From the NCBI GenBank assembly GCA_012271065.1, contig JAAXHE010000283.1:1-5993 (forward strand): a DNA stretch of 5,993 nt. The letters are read 5' to 3'. A model generated the notes under the pieces. That model searched no databases. It worked only from the letters and a program-made list of their open reading frames with translations, and was not told the DNA's origin. Source of the DNA: Candidatus Latescibacterota bacterium. Lineage in GTDB: Bacteria; Latescibacterota; UBA2968; GCA-2709665. Positions 1 through 5,993 of the stretch are shown in pieces. Both the position numbers and the translations under genes were made by a program. Every line of letters begins with the position of its first letter. Within the stretch, counting starts at the first letter, position 1.

Positions 1-11
1 AGGGCCGGCCG

Positions 12-40
12 CAGCCCGGATGGGCTCTTTCAACGGGCTG
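12..40 (-). other. GC-rich inverted repeat just after asnS
   Basis: Immediately after the asnS stop codon (41-43), the arms CAGCCCG (12-18) and CGGGCTG (34-40) are perfectly complementary over 7 bases with a 15-base loop. A competing 5-base stem AGCCC/GGGCT (13-17 with 22-26) shares one arm. The position suits a transcription terminator or a 3'-end stabilising hairpin for asnS. No U-rich tract follows in the minus direction before the window ends at base 1, so an intrinsic terminator is not shown. Confidence 0.25.
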
Positions 41-1336
41 TTATGGGTAAAGCCGCTGCAGCATCCGGGGAAACGGAATCGTCTCCCGTACATGCCGCAA
101 CCCGCAGATCCACGCCACGGTCCGTTCAATGCCCAGGCCGAAACCGGCGTGAGGCACCGATCCGTAGCGTCTGAGGTCCAAATACCATTGAAAAGGGGTT
201 TCGTCGAGTCTGTGTTCGGCGATCTTCCGCCGTAATTCCTCCAGGTCGTCCTCACGCTGCCCGCCCCCGATGATTTCTCCGTATCCCTCGGGCGCGAGCA
301 TATCCATGCAAAGCGCCAACCGGCCGTCGTCCGGATCCCCCTTCATGTAGAATGCTTTACAGGAGGCCGGATACCTGTGCACCAGGACCGGACGATCGAA
401 TTGTTCCGCCAGAACGGTTTCCTCGTCGCCGCCGAAATCGTCGCCCCACCGATGCGATACGCCGCTCCGATTCAGGATGTCCACCGCTTCCGTATAGGAG
501 ATTCTGGGAAACGGTTTCTTTACTCGCTCGAGCGGCTCGAGGTCCCGCTGAAGCAGCTCCAGTTCCTTTCGCCGGCTTTTCAGGACCTGCTGTACCACGG
601 TGCTGACGAAGTCCTCCGCCAGATCCATGTCCCCACTCAGGTCCAGGTACGCCACCTCCGGCTCGACCATCCAGAATTCGGTCAGGTGCCTCCGGGTTTT
701 CGACTTTTCGGCCCTGAACGTCGGCCCGAAGCAATAGACCTTTCCAAAGGCCATGGCGCTGGCTTCCAGATAGAGCTGCCCGCTCTGGGTCAGATACGCC
801 CGGTCGTCGAAGTAGTCGGTCTGGAACAGCGTTGTCGTTCCCTCGCAGGAGGAAGGCGTAAAGATCGGCGAATCCGTCAGTACGTATTCTCTTTCATCGA
901 AGTAATTCCTGCACGCCCGAATCACTTCGCTTCGCACGCGCAGAATGGCGTGCTGGCGGGAGGAACGCAGCCAGAGATGGCGATGATCCATCAGAAATGC
1001 CGTTCCGTGCTCCTTTGGTGTAATGGGATACGGTTCCGACGTCTGAACCACCTCGATTTCGGTGACCCCTATCTCAAAACCCAGGGGCGAACGCACGTCC
1101 TCGCGAACAACCCCCCATACGCGCAGAGACGACTCCTGGGTCAGGCCGGCGGCGCGCTCGAACAGGTCCGGCGAAACGTCCCCCTTGAACAGAACACACT
1201 GCACCACACCGGTTCCGTCTCTCAACTGCAGAAAGCTCAGTCTGCCGCTGGAGCGTTTGTTGTGCAGCCAGCCCTGGAGAAGAACGGCACGCCCGTCGTA
1301 CTCTGAGATCCTTGAAATCGAAATGGGTACGGCCAT
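41..1336 (-). CDS. asnS: Asparaginyl-tRNA synthetase (AsnRS)
   Basis: This class IIb aminoacyl-tRNA synthetase charges tRNA-Asn with asparagine in the cytoplasm, using ATP. The 431-residue product has an N-terminal OB-fold anticodon-binding domain (about residues 17-100, with [10 protein letters not shown] and LRDGTG). The catalytic domain follows. Motif 1 lies around residues 145-161. Motif 2 is at 207-227, beginning [11 protein letters not shown] and ending EFWMVEPE, which is the AsnRS form rather than the AspRS form. Motif 3 is [15 protein letters not shown] at 398-412. The compact length and wording resemble the Thermus-type AsnRS as I recall it. The ATG at 1336 is chosen because GGGAGG sits 7 bases upstream and the protein then starts MAVPISI. 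A GTG at 1357 in the same frame would add seven residues and lies upstream of that site. The gene is separated from pnp by a terminator and a repeat block, so it is probably its own transcription unit. I see no clear promoter and no T-box. Confidence 0.96.
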   Translation of the reverse strand: MAVPISISRISEYDGRAVLLQGWLHNKRSSGRLSFLQLRDGTGVVQCVLFKGDVSPDLFERAAGLTQESSLRVWGVVREDVRSPLGFEIGVTEIEVVQTSEPYPITPKEHGTAFLMDHRHLWLRSSRQHAILRVRSEVIRACRNYFDEREYVLTDSPIFTPSSCEGTTTLFQTDYFDDRAYLTQSGQLYLEASAMAFGKVYCFGPTFRAEKSKTRRHLTEFWMVEPEVAYLDLSGDMDLAEDFVSTVVQQVLKSRRKELELLQRDLEPLERVKKPFPRISYTEAVDILNRSGVSHRWGDDFGGDEETVLAEQFDRPVLVHRYPASCKAFYMKGDPDDGRLALCMDMLAPEGYGEIIGGGQREDDLEELRRKIAEHRLDETPFQWYLDLRRYGSVPHAGFGLGIERTVAWICGLRHVRETIPFPRMLQRLYP

Positions 1337-1343
1337 CGGGGGG

Positions 1344-1349
1344 CCTCCC
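1344..1349 (-). promoter_or_regulatory. Ribosome binding site of asnS
   Basis: GGGAGG on the minus strand lies 7 bases before the ATG at 1336. It is the main reason for preferring this start over the in-frame GTG at 1357. Confidence 0.8.
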
Positions 1350-1370
1350 GGAGTCACGCGATCAGTCCTG

Positions 1371-1534
1371 GCTGAGTGTCCTGTCCCGAAAATTCCTCAC
1401 CATTCGACCGGCGATTCATCCCGTCTCGCTGCGTTCCCCTCGCTCGCCGACCTTACGCAGGTCGGAGGCACCTTGCGAGCCAGGCGACTCGGCGGTCGAA
1501 TTCAGGCAACTTATTTCCGGGACAGAACATCAGC
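1371..1534 (-). repeat. 164-base block with long terminal inverted repeats, MITE-like or leader RNA
   Basis: This block fills most of the pnp-asnS spacer. Its ends (1371-1393 and 1513-1534) are inverted copies of each other, sharing the core CTGTCCCG. They differ by one extra base (1376) and two transitions (1380/1526 and 1389/1517). In the minus-strand transcript both transitions form G.U pairs, giving 22 base pairs with one bulge. In the plus-strand transcript they would be A-C mismatches. Inside are further inverted repeats: ATTCGACCG/CGGTCGAAT (1402-1410 and 1493-1501), GCTCG/CGAGC (1442-1446 and 1476-1480) and a central hairpin CCGACCT/AGGTCGG (1447-1453 and 1459-1465, loop 5). No protein of useful size is encoded. 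One end abuts the terminator T-rich tract and the other lies about 21 bases before the asnS ribosome binding site. I see no target-site duplication. It may be a non-autonomous mobile or REP-like element, or a structured asnS leader. The family is not identified. Confidence 0.6.
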
Positions 1535-1540
1535 AAAACC

Positions 1541-1574
1541 AAAAAAGACGACCGGATGGTGCCGATCGCCTTTT
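1541..1574 (-). terminator. Intrinsic terminator after pnp
   Basis: In the minus-strand transcript, bases 1574-1562 pair with 1555-1543 to form a 13-base-pair stem that includes two G.U pairs. The loop is the 6 bases CACCAT. The stem has a GC-rich core and A-T closing pairs. The stem runs into six Ts (1546-1541) followed by GGTTTT. It lies 26 bases past the pnp stop codon, the expected position for the end of the truB-ribF-rpsO-pnp transcript. On the plus strand only four Ts follow the stem, so termination in that direction would be weak. Confidence 0.88.
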
Positions 1575-1599
1575 GCCGACCTCTGGCTTACCAGGCGGG

Positions 1600-3738
1600 T
1601 CAGCGCCGATGGGGCCTTCGCGGGCCCCGTGATTGGCGCGGCGGCGGTTCGACGTATCCGGGAGGCGGTTGGAACGTCGCCTTGCGACTAAGTCGAACCT
1701 TCCCCTGGTCGTCGATCGAAATGACCTTGACGTCCAGCTTATCCCCTTCGGACAGGACGTCTTCGACCTTGTTCACCCGGTGGTAGTCCAGCTCTGAAAT
1801 GTGGCAGAGTCCTTCTTTTCCCGGCAGAATCTCGATAAAGGCGCCAAAGTCCAGGGTTCGCTTGACGGTGCCGTTGTACACCCTGCCGACTTCCGGATCC
1901 TCCACCAGCGCCTTGATCATCTCCATGGCTTCTTCGCCGGCCCTGGCGTCTACCGAACTGACCGTAATCAGTCCGTCGTCGTCCACGGCCACGGTCGCGC
2001 CCGTTTCTTCGATGCTGCGAATGGTCTTTCCGCCAGGACCGATTACCGTACCGATCTTTGCCGGGTCGATATAGAGAGAAAGAATTCGCGGCGCGTACGG
2101 TGACAACTCCGGCTTCGGGCCGGCGATCGCTTCCGTCATTTTGCCCAGAATGTGGTCCAGCGCGCCGCGCGCGCGCGCGAAAGCCTCCTGCATGATCTCA
2201 AGACTGATACCCTTGATCTTGATGTCGAGCTGAATCGAGGTGAGTCCCTCGGCCGTGCCGGCGATCTTCAGGTCCATGTCGCCAAGATGGTCTTCCGCGC
2301 CCAGTATGTCGGTCAGCAAGGCCCAGTTGGCATTGTCGTCCCCCATGACCAGCCCGACGCCGGCACCCGCAACGGCCGTCTTGACGGGAACCCCCGCATC
2401 CATCAGGGCGAGCGATCCGCCACACACCGTTGCCATTGAGGACGAACTGTTCGACTCCAGTATTTCGGAAACCACACGGATCGTGTAGGGGAAGTGTTTC
2501 TCATTGGGCACGACCGGAACCAGCGCTTTTTCGGCAAGGACGCCGTGCCCGATCTCCCTCCGACCGGGCGCCCCGATCCGGCGGGTTTCTCCCACGCTGT
2601 ACGAGGGAAAGTTGTAATCCAGCATGAAACTCTTGTAGGACATCCCCTCCAGATCGTCCACCATCCGGGTATCCAGCTTGCTGCCCAGCGTGGCCACACA
2701 CAGCGCCTGGGTTTGGCCTCTTGTGAACACGGCCGACCCGTGTGCTCGCGGCAGAACGCCGAGTTCAATCTGAATCGGCCGTACCTCGTCCAGGGCCCTG
2801 CCGTCGATCCGGCGGCCTTCGTCCAGAATCATCCGGCGCATCTCCGCCTTGACGATTGCCTCGATCTCCGCGTTGATTTCAGCGCTTGACTCCGGAAACT
2901 CCTGTTCCAGGGCCGCCTGTGTATCGGCTTCAATGCCTGCGATGACGTTTGCCCTGTCTTCCTTCTCGGACAACCGGTTCGCGTCTGCGATGCGCTGCGC
3001 CGCATGTGCCCTTACGGCTTCTTCGAGCGCTTCATTCGGTTCGGGTTCAACGACTTCCCGCTTTGGCTTCCCGCACCTGGATATGAGTTCTTCCTGTATC
3101 TCCACGAGCCTGACGATGGCTTCCTGGCCCGCCCGCAGCGCTCCCAGCACGTCGGCGTCGGGCACCTCGTGGCACTCGCCCTCAACGGAAATGATCGACT
3201 CCTTGTTTCCGGAAACAATGATGTTGATGTCGCTCTCATCCAACTGTTGGTAGGTTGGATTGATCACGTACTCGCCGTTGATCCGACCCACCTTTACCGC
3301 GCCGATCGGTCCTTCGAACGGGATATCGGAAACACAGACGGCCGCGGAGGCGCCCGTCATTGCGAGTACGGCGGGATCATTTTCATCGTCGAACGAAAGC
3401 ACGGTTACCAGAACCTGCGTTTCCACGTCCCGTTTCAGGAACAACGGCCGGATCTGGTGGTCGATCAGCCTGGCGCTCAGCTTCTCCGTTGTGGAGGGCG
3501 CGCCCTCCCGCTTGAAGAAGTTCCCCGGTATCCTGCCGCTCGCGTAGAATTTCTCGCGATAGTCCACCGTCAAAGGGAAAAAATCCATATCGGATTCTCT
3601 GGAATCCGCCACCGTAGCCACCAGCACCACGGTCTCGCCATATTGCATCCAGACGGCGCCGTGGGCCTGCTTGGCCACGCGTCCGTGTTCAATGGATAAT
3701 GTCCTTCCTTCCAGTTCCAGCTCTATTCTTTCTGCCAT
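1600..3738 (-). CDS. pnp: Polynucleotide phosphorylase (PNPase)
   Basis: This phosphate-dependent 3'-5' exoribonuclease degrades RNA to nucleoside diphosphates, can add 3' tails in reverse, and acts as a ring-shaped trimer in mRNA turnover. The 712-residue product has the full domain set: RNase PH-like domain 1 (about 1-215, with GRIPGNFFKREG at 69-80), a helical linker (about 235-320), and the catalytic RNase PH-like domain 2 (about 325-540). A KH domain (about 550-612, GPGG at 567-570) and an S1 domain (about 618-688) follow. Active-site aspartates are visible as D483 and D489 in AEDHLGDMDLK (481-491), with K491. The serine-rich SNSSSSMATVCGG (429-441) fits the phosphate site. The tail from 690 is short, proline- and arginine-rich. 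The ATG at 3738 is chosen because GAGGAG lies 9 bases upstream and the protein then starts MAERIELE. An in-frame TTG at 3789 would add 17 unconserved-looking residues. It is cotranscribed with rpsO, with a hairpin-forming leader between them. Confidence 0.97.
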   Translation of the reverse strand: MAERIELELEGRTLSIEHGRVAKQAHGAVWMQYGETVVLVATVADSRESDMDFFPLTVDYREKFYASGRIPGNFFKREGAPSTTEKLSARLIDHQIRPLFLKRDVETQVLVTVLSFDDENDPAVLAMTGASAAVCVSDIPFEGPIGAVKVGRINGEYVINPTYQQLDESDINIIVSGNKESIISVEGECHEVPDADVLGALRAGQEAIVRLVEIQEELISRCGKPKREVVEPEPNEALEEAVRAHAAQRIADANRLSEKEDRANVIAGIEADTQAALEQEFPESSAEINAEIEAIVKAEMRRMILDEGRRIDGRALDEVRPIQIELGVLPRAHGSAVFTRGQTQALCVATLGSKLDTRMVDDLEGMSYKSFMLDYNFPSYSVGETRRIGAPGRREIGHGVLAEKALVPVVPNEKHFPYTIRVVSEILESNSSSSMATVCGGSLALMDAGVPVKTAVAGAGVGLVMGDDNANWALLTDILGAEDHLGDMDLKIAGTAEGLTSIQLDIKIKGISLEIMQEAFARARGALDHILGKMTEAIAGPKPELSPYAPRILSLYIDPAKIGTVIGPGGKTIRSIEETGATVAVDDDGLITVSSVDARAGEEAMEMIKALVEDPEVGRVYNGTVKRTLDFGAFIEILPGKEGLCHISELDYHRVNKVEDVLSEGDKLDVKVISIDDQGKVRLSRKATFQPPPGYVEPPPRQSRGPRRPHRR

Positions 3739-3747
3739 CCACCCTTT

Positions 3748-3753
3748 CTCCTC
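3748..3753 (-). promoter_or_regulatory. Ribosome binding site of pnp
   Basis: GAGGAG lies 9 bases before the ATG at 3738. A second Shine-Dalgarno-like GGAGG (3773-3769) lies further upstream, next to the spacer hairpin, but no standard start codon follows it at a suitable distance. Confidence 0.7.
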
Positions 3754-3773
3754 AGTAAAAATAACGTACCTCC

Positions 3774-3810
3774 AACCTGTAGAACGCAACAGGTTTCATA
3801 CGCTACAGGT
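3774..3810 (-). promoter_or_regulatory. Alternative hairpins in the rpsO-pnp spacer
   Basis: In the pnp leader, ACCTGTAG (3810-3803) can pair perfectly with CTACAGGT (3782-3775), giving 8 base pairs with a 20-base loop. A second copy inside that loop, AACCTGT (3795-3789), can instead pair with ACAGGTT (3780-3774), giving 7 base pairs with an 8-base loop. The two structures share one arm and exclude each other. The two 5' arms are also an imperfect direct repeat (ACCTGT-GCGT) spaced 16 bases apart. No T-run follows directly, so this is not a standard terminator. In E. coli this spacer carries an RNase III-cut hairpin used in PNPase autoregulation. A similar role here is inferred from position only. 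Confidence 0.5.
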
Positions 3811-3814
3811 ATAA

Positions 3815-4084
3815 TTAACCACGTATTCCAAGTTTGCCGATCAATGCACGGTATCCGGTCAGGTCACGACGTTGCAAATATCTCAGGAAACGCCGGCGTT
3901 TGCCGACCAGTTTGAGCAAGCCGCGGCGGGAATGGTGATCTTTACTGTGCCGCCGGGCGTGTTCGGTCAACATCCTGATGCGTTCCGTCAGTAGTGCGAC
4001 CTGCACTTCGACGGAGCCTGTGTCACTGGCGGCTTGACCGAAGGATTCCACCAGTTCGCCTTTCTTTTCTTTTGCTAAACCCAA
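3815..4084 (-). CDS. rpsO: 30S ribosomal protein S15
   Basis: S15 is a primary binder of 16S rRNA in the central domain of the small ribosomal subunit and also contributes to a bridge to the large subunit. The 89-residue product has the exact usual length. It shows the family signature in order: [16 protein letters not shown] (21-36), [18 protein letters not shown] (46-63) and a C-terminal [20 protein letters not shown]. The start is a TTG at 4084, supported by GGAGGTGA 4 to 12 bases upstream and by S15 N-terminal length. No ATG or GTG fits. The first 10 bases overlap the end of ribF, so translation is probably coupled to it. S15 represses its own mRNA in several bacteria through differing leader structures; I could not identify such a structure here. 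Confidence 0.97.
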   Translation of the reverse strand: MGLAKEKKGELVESFGQAASDTGSVEVQVALLTERIRMLTEHARRHSKDHHSRRGLLKLVGKRRRFLRYLQRRDLTGYRALIGKLGIRG

Positions 4085-5031
4085 TGCCTCACCTCCATTT
4101 GATGGTCCAACTCCTGTCCCAGAATGTCACGGGCACGCTGCCCGTCCTTGTGAATTTGCGCAATCAGCGCTTCCGGATTCGGAAACCGGCGTTCGTCGCG
4201 CAGGCGATCCACCAGTTCCAGAGATATCCGGCGTCCGTAAAGATTTCCGGTAAAGTCCAGCAGATGGGCTTCCAACAATCTGCTCTTGCCGTTAAAAGTC
4301 GGCCGCACTCCAAGGTTTACAACAGCCGCGAACGGATCAGGCACAAACGCCTTCGCCGCGTAGACACCATTCGGCGGCAACAGTTTCATGGTATCGTCAG
4401 GCACGATATTCGCGGTCGGATAACCCAGCTCCCGCCCCCGGCCGTCGCCTGACGCCACACGCCCTGAAACGGGATATCCGCCTCCAAGCATCTCGCGCGC
4501 TTCTTCGATTCTGCCTTCTCGAATCAGGTCCCGAAGCCGGCTGCTGCTCACCGGGCCCTCCCCCGCCATCGTGGGGGGCACAATAGCAACGTCGAAACCG
4601 AACCGATGACCGAGCGTCCGCATGGTATCGGGGTCGCCGCTACGACCCTTGCCGAATCCGTGATCGTAACCCAGCACCACGACCTTCGCGGCCAGATACG
4701 TCACCAGATAGGTCGATACGAATGCTTCGGGACTCAGCATCTGTACCTCCCTGGTGAACGGGACGACCGCCAGAATGTCGATTCCGGCGTCCTGAAGCCG
4801 CCGCCGCTTCTCCTCCATCGACGTAAGGACGACCGGCGGGTCGTCGGGATGGATTACGGCCCGCGGATGTGGATCGAATGTTACGGCAACGGCACTGCCC
4901 GACCTTGCCCGGGCCATGGCAACGACGGCTTCGATTACAGCGCGATGTCCCAGGTGGACACCGTCGAACGTGCCGGTCGTTACCACCGTATTTTCCAGCC
5001 CGAGCGTCTGTTCCAAAGTCCGTGTCTGCAT
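4075..5031 (-). CDS. ribF: Bifunctional riboflavin kinase / FMN adenylyltransferase
   Basis: RibF phosphorylates riboflavin to FMN and adenylates FMN to FAD in the cytoplasm. The 318-residue product has the usual length. The N-terminal FMN adenylyltransferase domain (about 1-180) carries the nucleotidyltransferase motif [10 protein letters not shown] (20-29), TFDPHPRAV (51-59), [13 protein letters not shown] (121-133) and [12 protein letters not shown] (162-173). The C-terminal riboflavin kinase domain (about 184-310) carries [11 protein letters not shown] (199-209), NGVYAA (221-226), NLGVRPTF (239-246) and [13 protein letters not shown] (254-266). The ATG at 5031 is chosen because it lies 5 bases after the truB stop and places the GTFDG motif at the family's usual distance. 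Reading further upstream would run through truB in another frame. I see no good Shine-Dalgarno, so initiation is probably coupled to truB termination. The stop codon overlaps the start of rpsO. Confidence 0.96.
   Translation of the reverse strand: MQTRTLEQTLGLENTVVTTGTFDGVHLGHRAVIEAVVAMARARSGSAVAVTFDPHPRAVIHPDDPPVVLTSMEEKRRRLQDAGIDILAVVPFTREVQMLSPEAFVSTYLVTYLAAKVVVLGYDHGFGKGRSGDPDTMRTLGHRFGFDVAIVPPTMAGEGPVSSSRLRDLIREGRIEEAREMLGGGYPVSGRVASGDGRGRELGYPTANIVPDDTMKLLPPNGVYAAKAFVPDPFAAVVNLGVRPTFNGKSRLLEAHLLDFTGNLYGRRISLELVDRLRDERRFPNPEALIAQIHKDGQRARDILGQELDHQMEVRHWV
4089..4096 (-). promoter_or_regulatory. Strong ribosome binding site of rpsO, inside ribF
   Basis: GGAGGTGA, a full match to the 16S rRNA anti-Shine-Dalgarno, lies within the last codons of ribF. 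The GGAGG core ends 7 bases before the TTG at 4084, which decides the non-ATG start of rpsO. Confidence 0.85.
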
Positions 5032-5036
5032 CCGGA

Positions 5037-5930
5037 TCAACTTTCGGGCTGACGCAGCACCCGTACCGGCTTCAGCATCCGGTCGGAGGCCCGCCAGCGT
5101 CCGATGCCGAGCAACACCCCCTCGGGATAGAGCGCCCTCACGAGCCGACCCGACTCGAGAGCGGTAATGTCTTCCAGATTCGCGACGGCATTTCCGTGAG
5201 CAAAACACCCTGCCTGAGCGGCATCCAGGTTGAGACGCGGCAGGTCACGCAATAACCGGTTGGGATCCATCAGAAACGGCTTCAACTCCTCCTTCGATTC
5301 AACCGATTCGAGCTGTTCAAGCATGACGCATTCGTCGACGCTAACGGGGCCGGCGGCCGTGCGTCTGAGTCCGGCCAGATACGCGCCGCATCCCAGCTTT
5401 CGGCCGATATCGTCGGCCAGGGTGCGGATATAAGTCCCTTTTGAACAGGAGACCGTCAGGTGTAGATCGGGAGGCCTGAAATCTTCTAATTCAATTTCGT
5501 AAACGCGCACGCGGGACGGTCGTCGGGCGACTTCCGTGCCCTCCCGTGCCAGTTGGTACAACCGCCTGCCATCCATCTTTCGGGCCGAGAACATAGGCGG
5601 AATCTGTTCGATTTCGCCGACAAACCCAGCCACCGTGGCACGGACGTCCTCCAACCGTCCGGGTAAGCGGTTGGATCGCCCAACGACGTCGCCTTCCGCG
5701 TCGAGCGTGCTAGTGCGGATCCCGAGGCGGACATGGGCGGAATACGTCTTGTCGTGGTCCGCGAGATAGGAACTGAGCCGGGTCGCCCTGCCCAGACACA
5801 GCACGAGGACGCCGGTCGCGAGCGGATCCAGGGTGCCCGTATGCCCTACCTTTCGGATGTTCAGCCGGCGTCGAACACGGTCAATCACGTCGTGTGACGT
5901 CATTCCCGGGGGCTTGTCAATCGGCAACAC
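5037..5930 (-). CDS. truB: tRNA pseudouridine(55) synthase TruB
   Basis: TruB converts U55 in the T-loop of most tRNAs to pseudouridine and also helps tRNA folding. From the GTG at 5930 the product is 297 residues. It shows LPIDKPPGMTSHD (2-14), the catalytic motif GHTGTLDPLATG (29-40) with the nucleophile at D35, FSARKMDGRRLYQLAREG (114-131), and SKGTYIRTLADDIGRKLG (163-180). A C-terminal PUA-like segment (about 235-293) follows. The start is uncertain. The frame stays open to the window edge at 5993, and the family usually has a glycine before the residue encoded by this GTG. A strong Shine-Dalgarno (5955-5950) sits at ideal distance from an ATC at 5945, which would give five more residues. 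The gene leads the visible part of the truB-ribF-rpsO-pnp unit and ends 5 bases before ribF. Function is secure; only the N-terminus is in doubt. Confidence 0.95.
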   Translation of the reverse strand: MLPIDKPPGMTSHDVIDRVRRRLNIRKVGHTGTLDPLATGVLVLCLGRATRLSSYLADHDKTYSAHVRLGIRTSTLDAEGDVVGRSNRLPGRLEDVRATVAGFVGEIEQIPPMFSARKMDGRRLYQLAREGTEVARRPSRVRVYEIELEDFRPPDLHLTVSCSKGTYIRTLADDIGRKLGCGAYLAGLRRTAAGPVSVDECVMLEQLESVESKEELKPFLMDPNRLLRDLPRLNLDAAQAGCFAHGNAVANLEDITALESGRLVRALYPEGVLLGIGRWRASDRMLKPVRVLRQPES

Positions 5931-5949
5931 GCCAGTGACGTTGATTCTG

Positions 5950-5955
5950 CCCTCC
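5950..5955 (-). promoter_or_regulatory. Shine-Dalgarno sequence ahead of truB
   Basis: GGAGGG on the minus strand lies 19 bases before the GTG at 5930, which is too far for normal initiation. It lies only 4 bases before the in-frame ATC at 5945. It is probably the truB ribosome binding site and argues for a start upstream of 5930. Confidence 0.5.
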
Positions 5956-5993
5956 GTTCCAAGAAACTGTCTTAAAATCCCCAGCGGTCTTCG

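Noticed and set aside
377..1306. Long plus-strand open frame (309 codons) opposite asnS
   Set aside because: It lies entirely antisense to a clear AsnRS gene, shows no recognisable domain and is low in complexity typical of a GC-rich shadow frame. asnS explains the sequence fully.
1396..1470. Short minus-strand frame of about 24 codons starting GTG inside the repeat block
   Set aside because: It has no ribosome binding site, is made of repeat sequence and is too short to support as a gene.
1337..1540. T-box riboswitch upstream of asnS
   Set aside because: I find no T-box core sequence, no specifier-type stem and no terminator/antiterminator pair next to asnS. The structure present is dominated by terminal inverted repeats.
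3004..3699. Plus-strand open frame (231 codons) opposite the 5' part of pnp
   Set aside because: It is antisense to the conserved PNPase coding region, with no recognisable motif. It is a shadow frame.
3739..3789. Extension of pnp to a TTG at 3789
   Set aside because: It would translate the hairpin spacer and add residues unlike PNPase N-termini. The ATG at 3738 has its own ribosome binding site.
3810..3815. TATAAT on the plus strand as a promoter -10 element
   Set aside because: It coincides with the rpsO stop region, has no matching -35 at proper spacing, and no plus-strand gene follows.
5032..5208. Extension of ribF upstream to 5208, adding 59 residues
   Set aside because: The extra segment overlaps the truB coding region in another frame, is arginine-rich and unlike RibF. 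The ATG at 5031 gives the family length.
5972..5992. Six codons plus stop (EDRWGF) as the 3' end of an upstream gene such as rbfA
   Set aside because: The position suits the usual rbfA-truB order, but six residues are too few to assign, and the truB frame is open over the same bases.

Overview
The window is a stretch of bacterial chromosome with all five genes on the minus strand. Read in the direction of transcription, from high to low coordinates, the order is truB (tRNA pseudouridine-55 synthase), ribF (bifunctional riboflavin kinase/FMN adenylyltransferase), rpsO (ribosomal protein S15), pnp (polynucleotide phosphorylase) and asnS (asparaginyl-tRNA synthetase). I see no plausible gene on the plus strand. 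Long plus-strand open frames opposite asnS and pnp are shadows of these coding regions. The DNA is moderately GC-rich by eye.

The truB-ribF-rpsO-pnp order is a widespread bacterial RNA-metabolism and translation block, usually found downstream of nusA-infB-rbfA. Here it is tightly packed. truB and ribF are 5 bases apart, ribF and rpsO overlap by 10 bases, and rpsO and pnp are 76 bases apart. A strong intrinsic terminator 26 bases after the pnp stop (1541-1574) closes the unit. asnS follows as a separate unit with its own strong ribosome binding site. The asnS product belongs to the compact (about 430 residue) bacterial AsnRS type that I recall from Thermus and several deep-branching phyla. 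The PNPase is ordinary and full length. These features suggest a GC-rich Gram-negative or deep-branching bacterium, but the phylum cannot be fixed from this window. All genes look intact and vertically inherited.

The parts not explained by genes are small. (1) Between the pnp terminator and asnS lies a 164-base block (1371-1534) bounded by imperfect terminal inverted repeats of 22-23 bases, with further nested inverted repeats inside. It looks like a MITE-like or REP-like insertion, or a structured leader RNA of asnS. Both base differences between its ends become G.U pairs only in the asnS-sense transcript. (2) The rpsO-pnp spacer holds three related copies of an ACCTGT motif that can form two mutually exclusive hairpins, at the place where E. 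coli has its PNPase/RNase III autoregulatory leader. (3) The truB start is ambiguous. The best Shine-Dalgarno sits ahead of an ATC codon, while the only standard start codon visible trims a conserved residue. (4) rpsO starts with TTG under a near-perfect Shine-Dalgarno inside ribF.

I see no convincing undescribed multi-gene system here. The repeat block at 1371-1534 is the best candidate for a second look.
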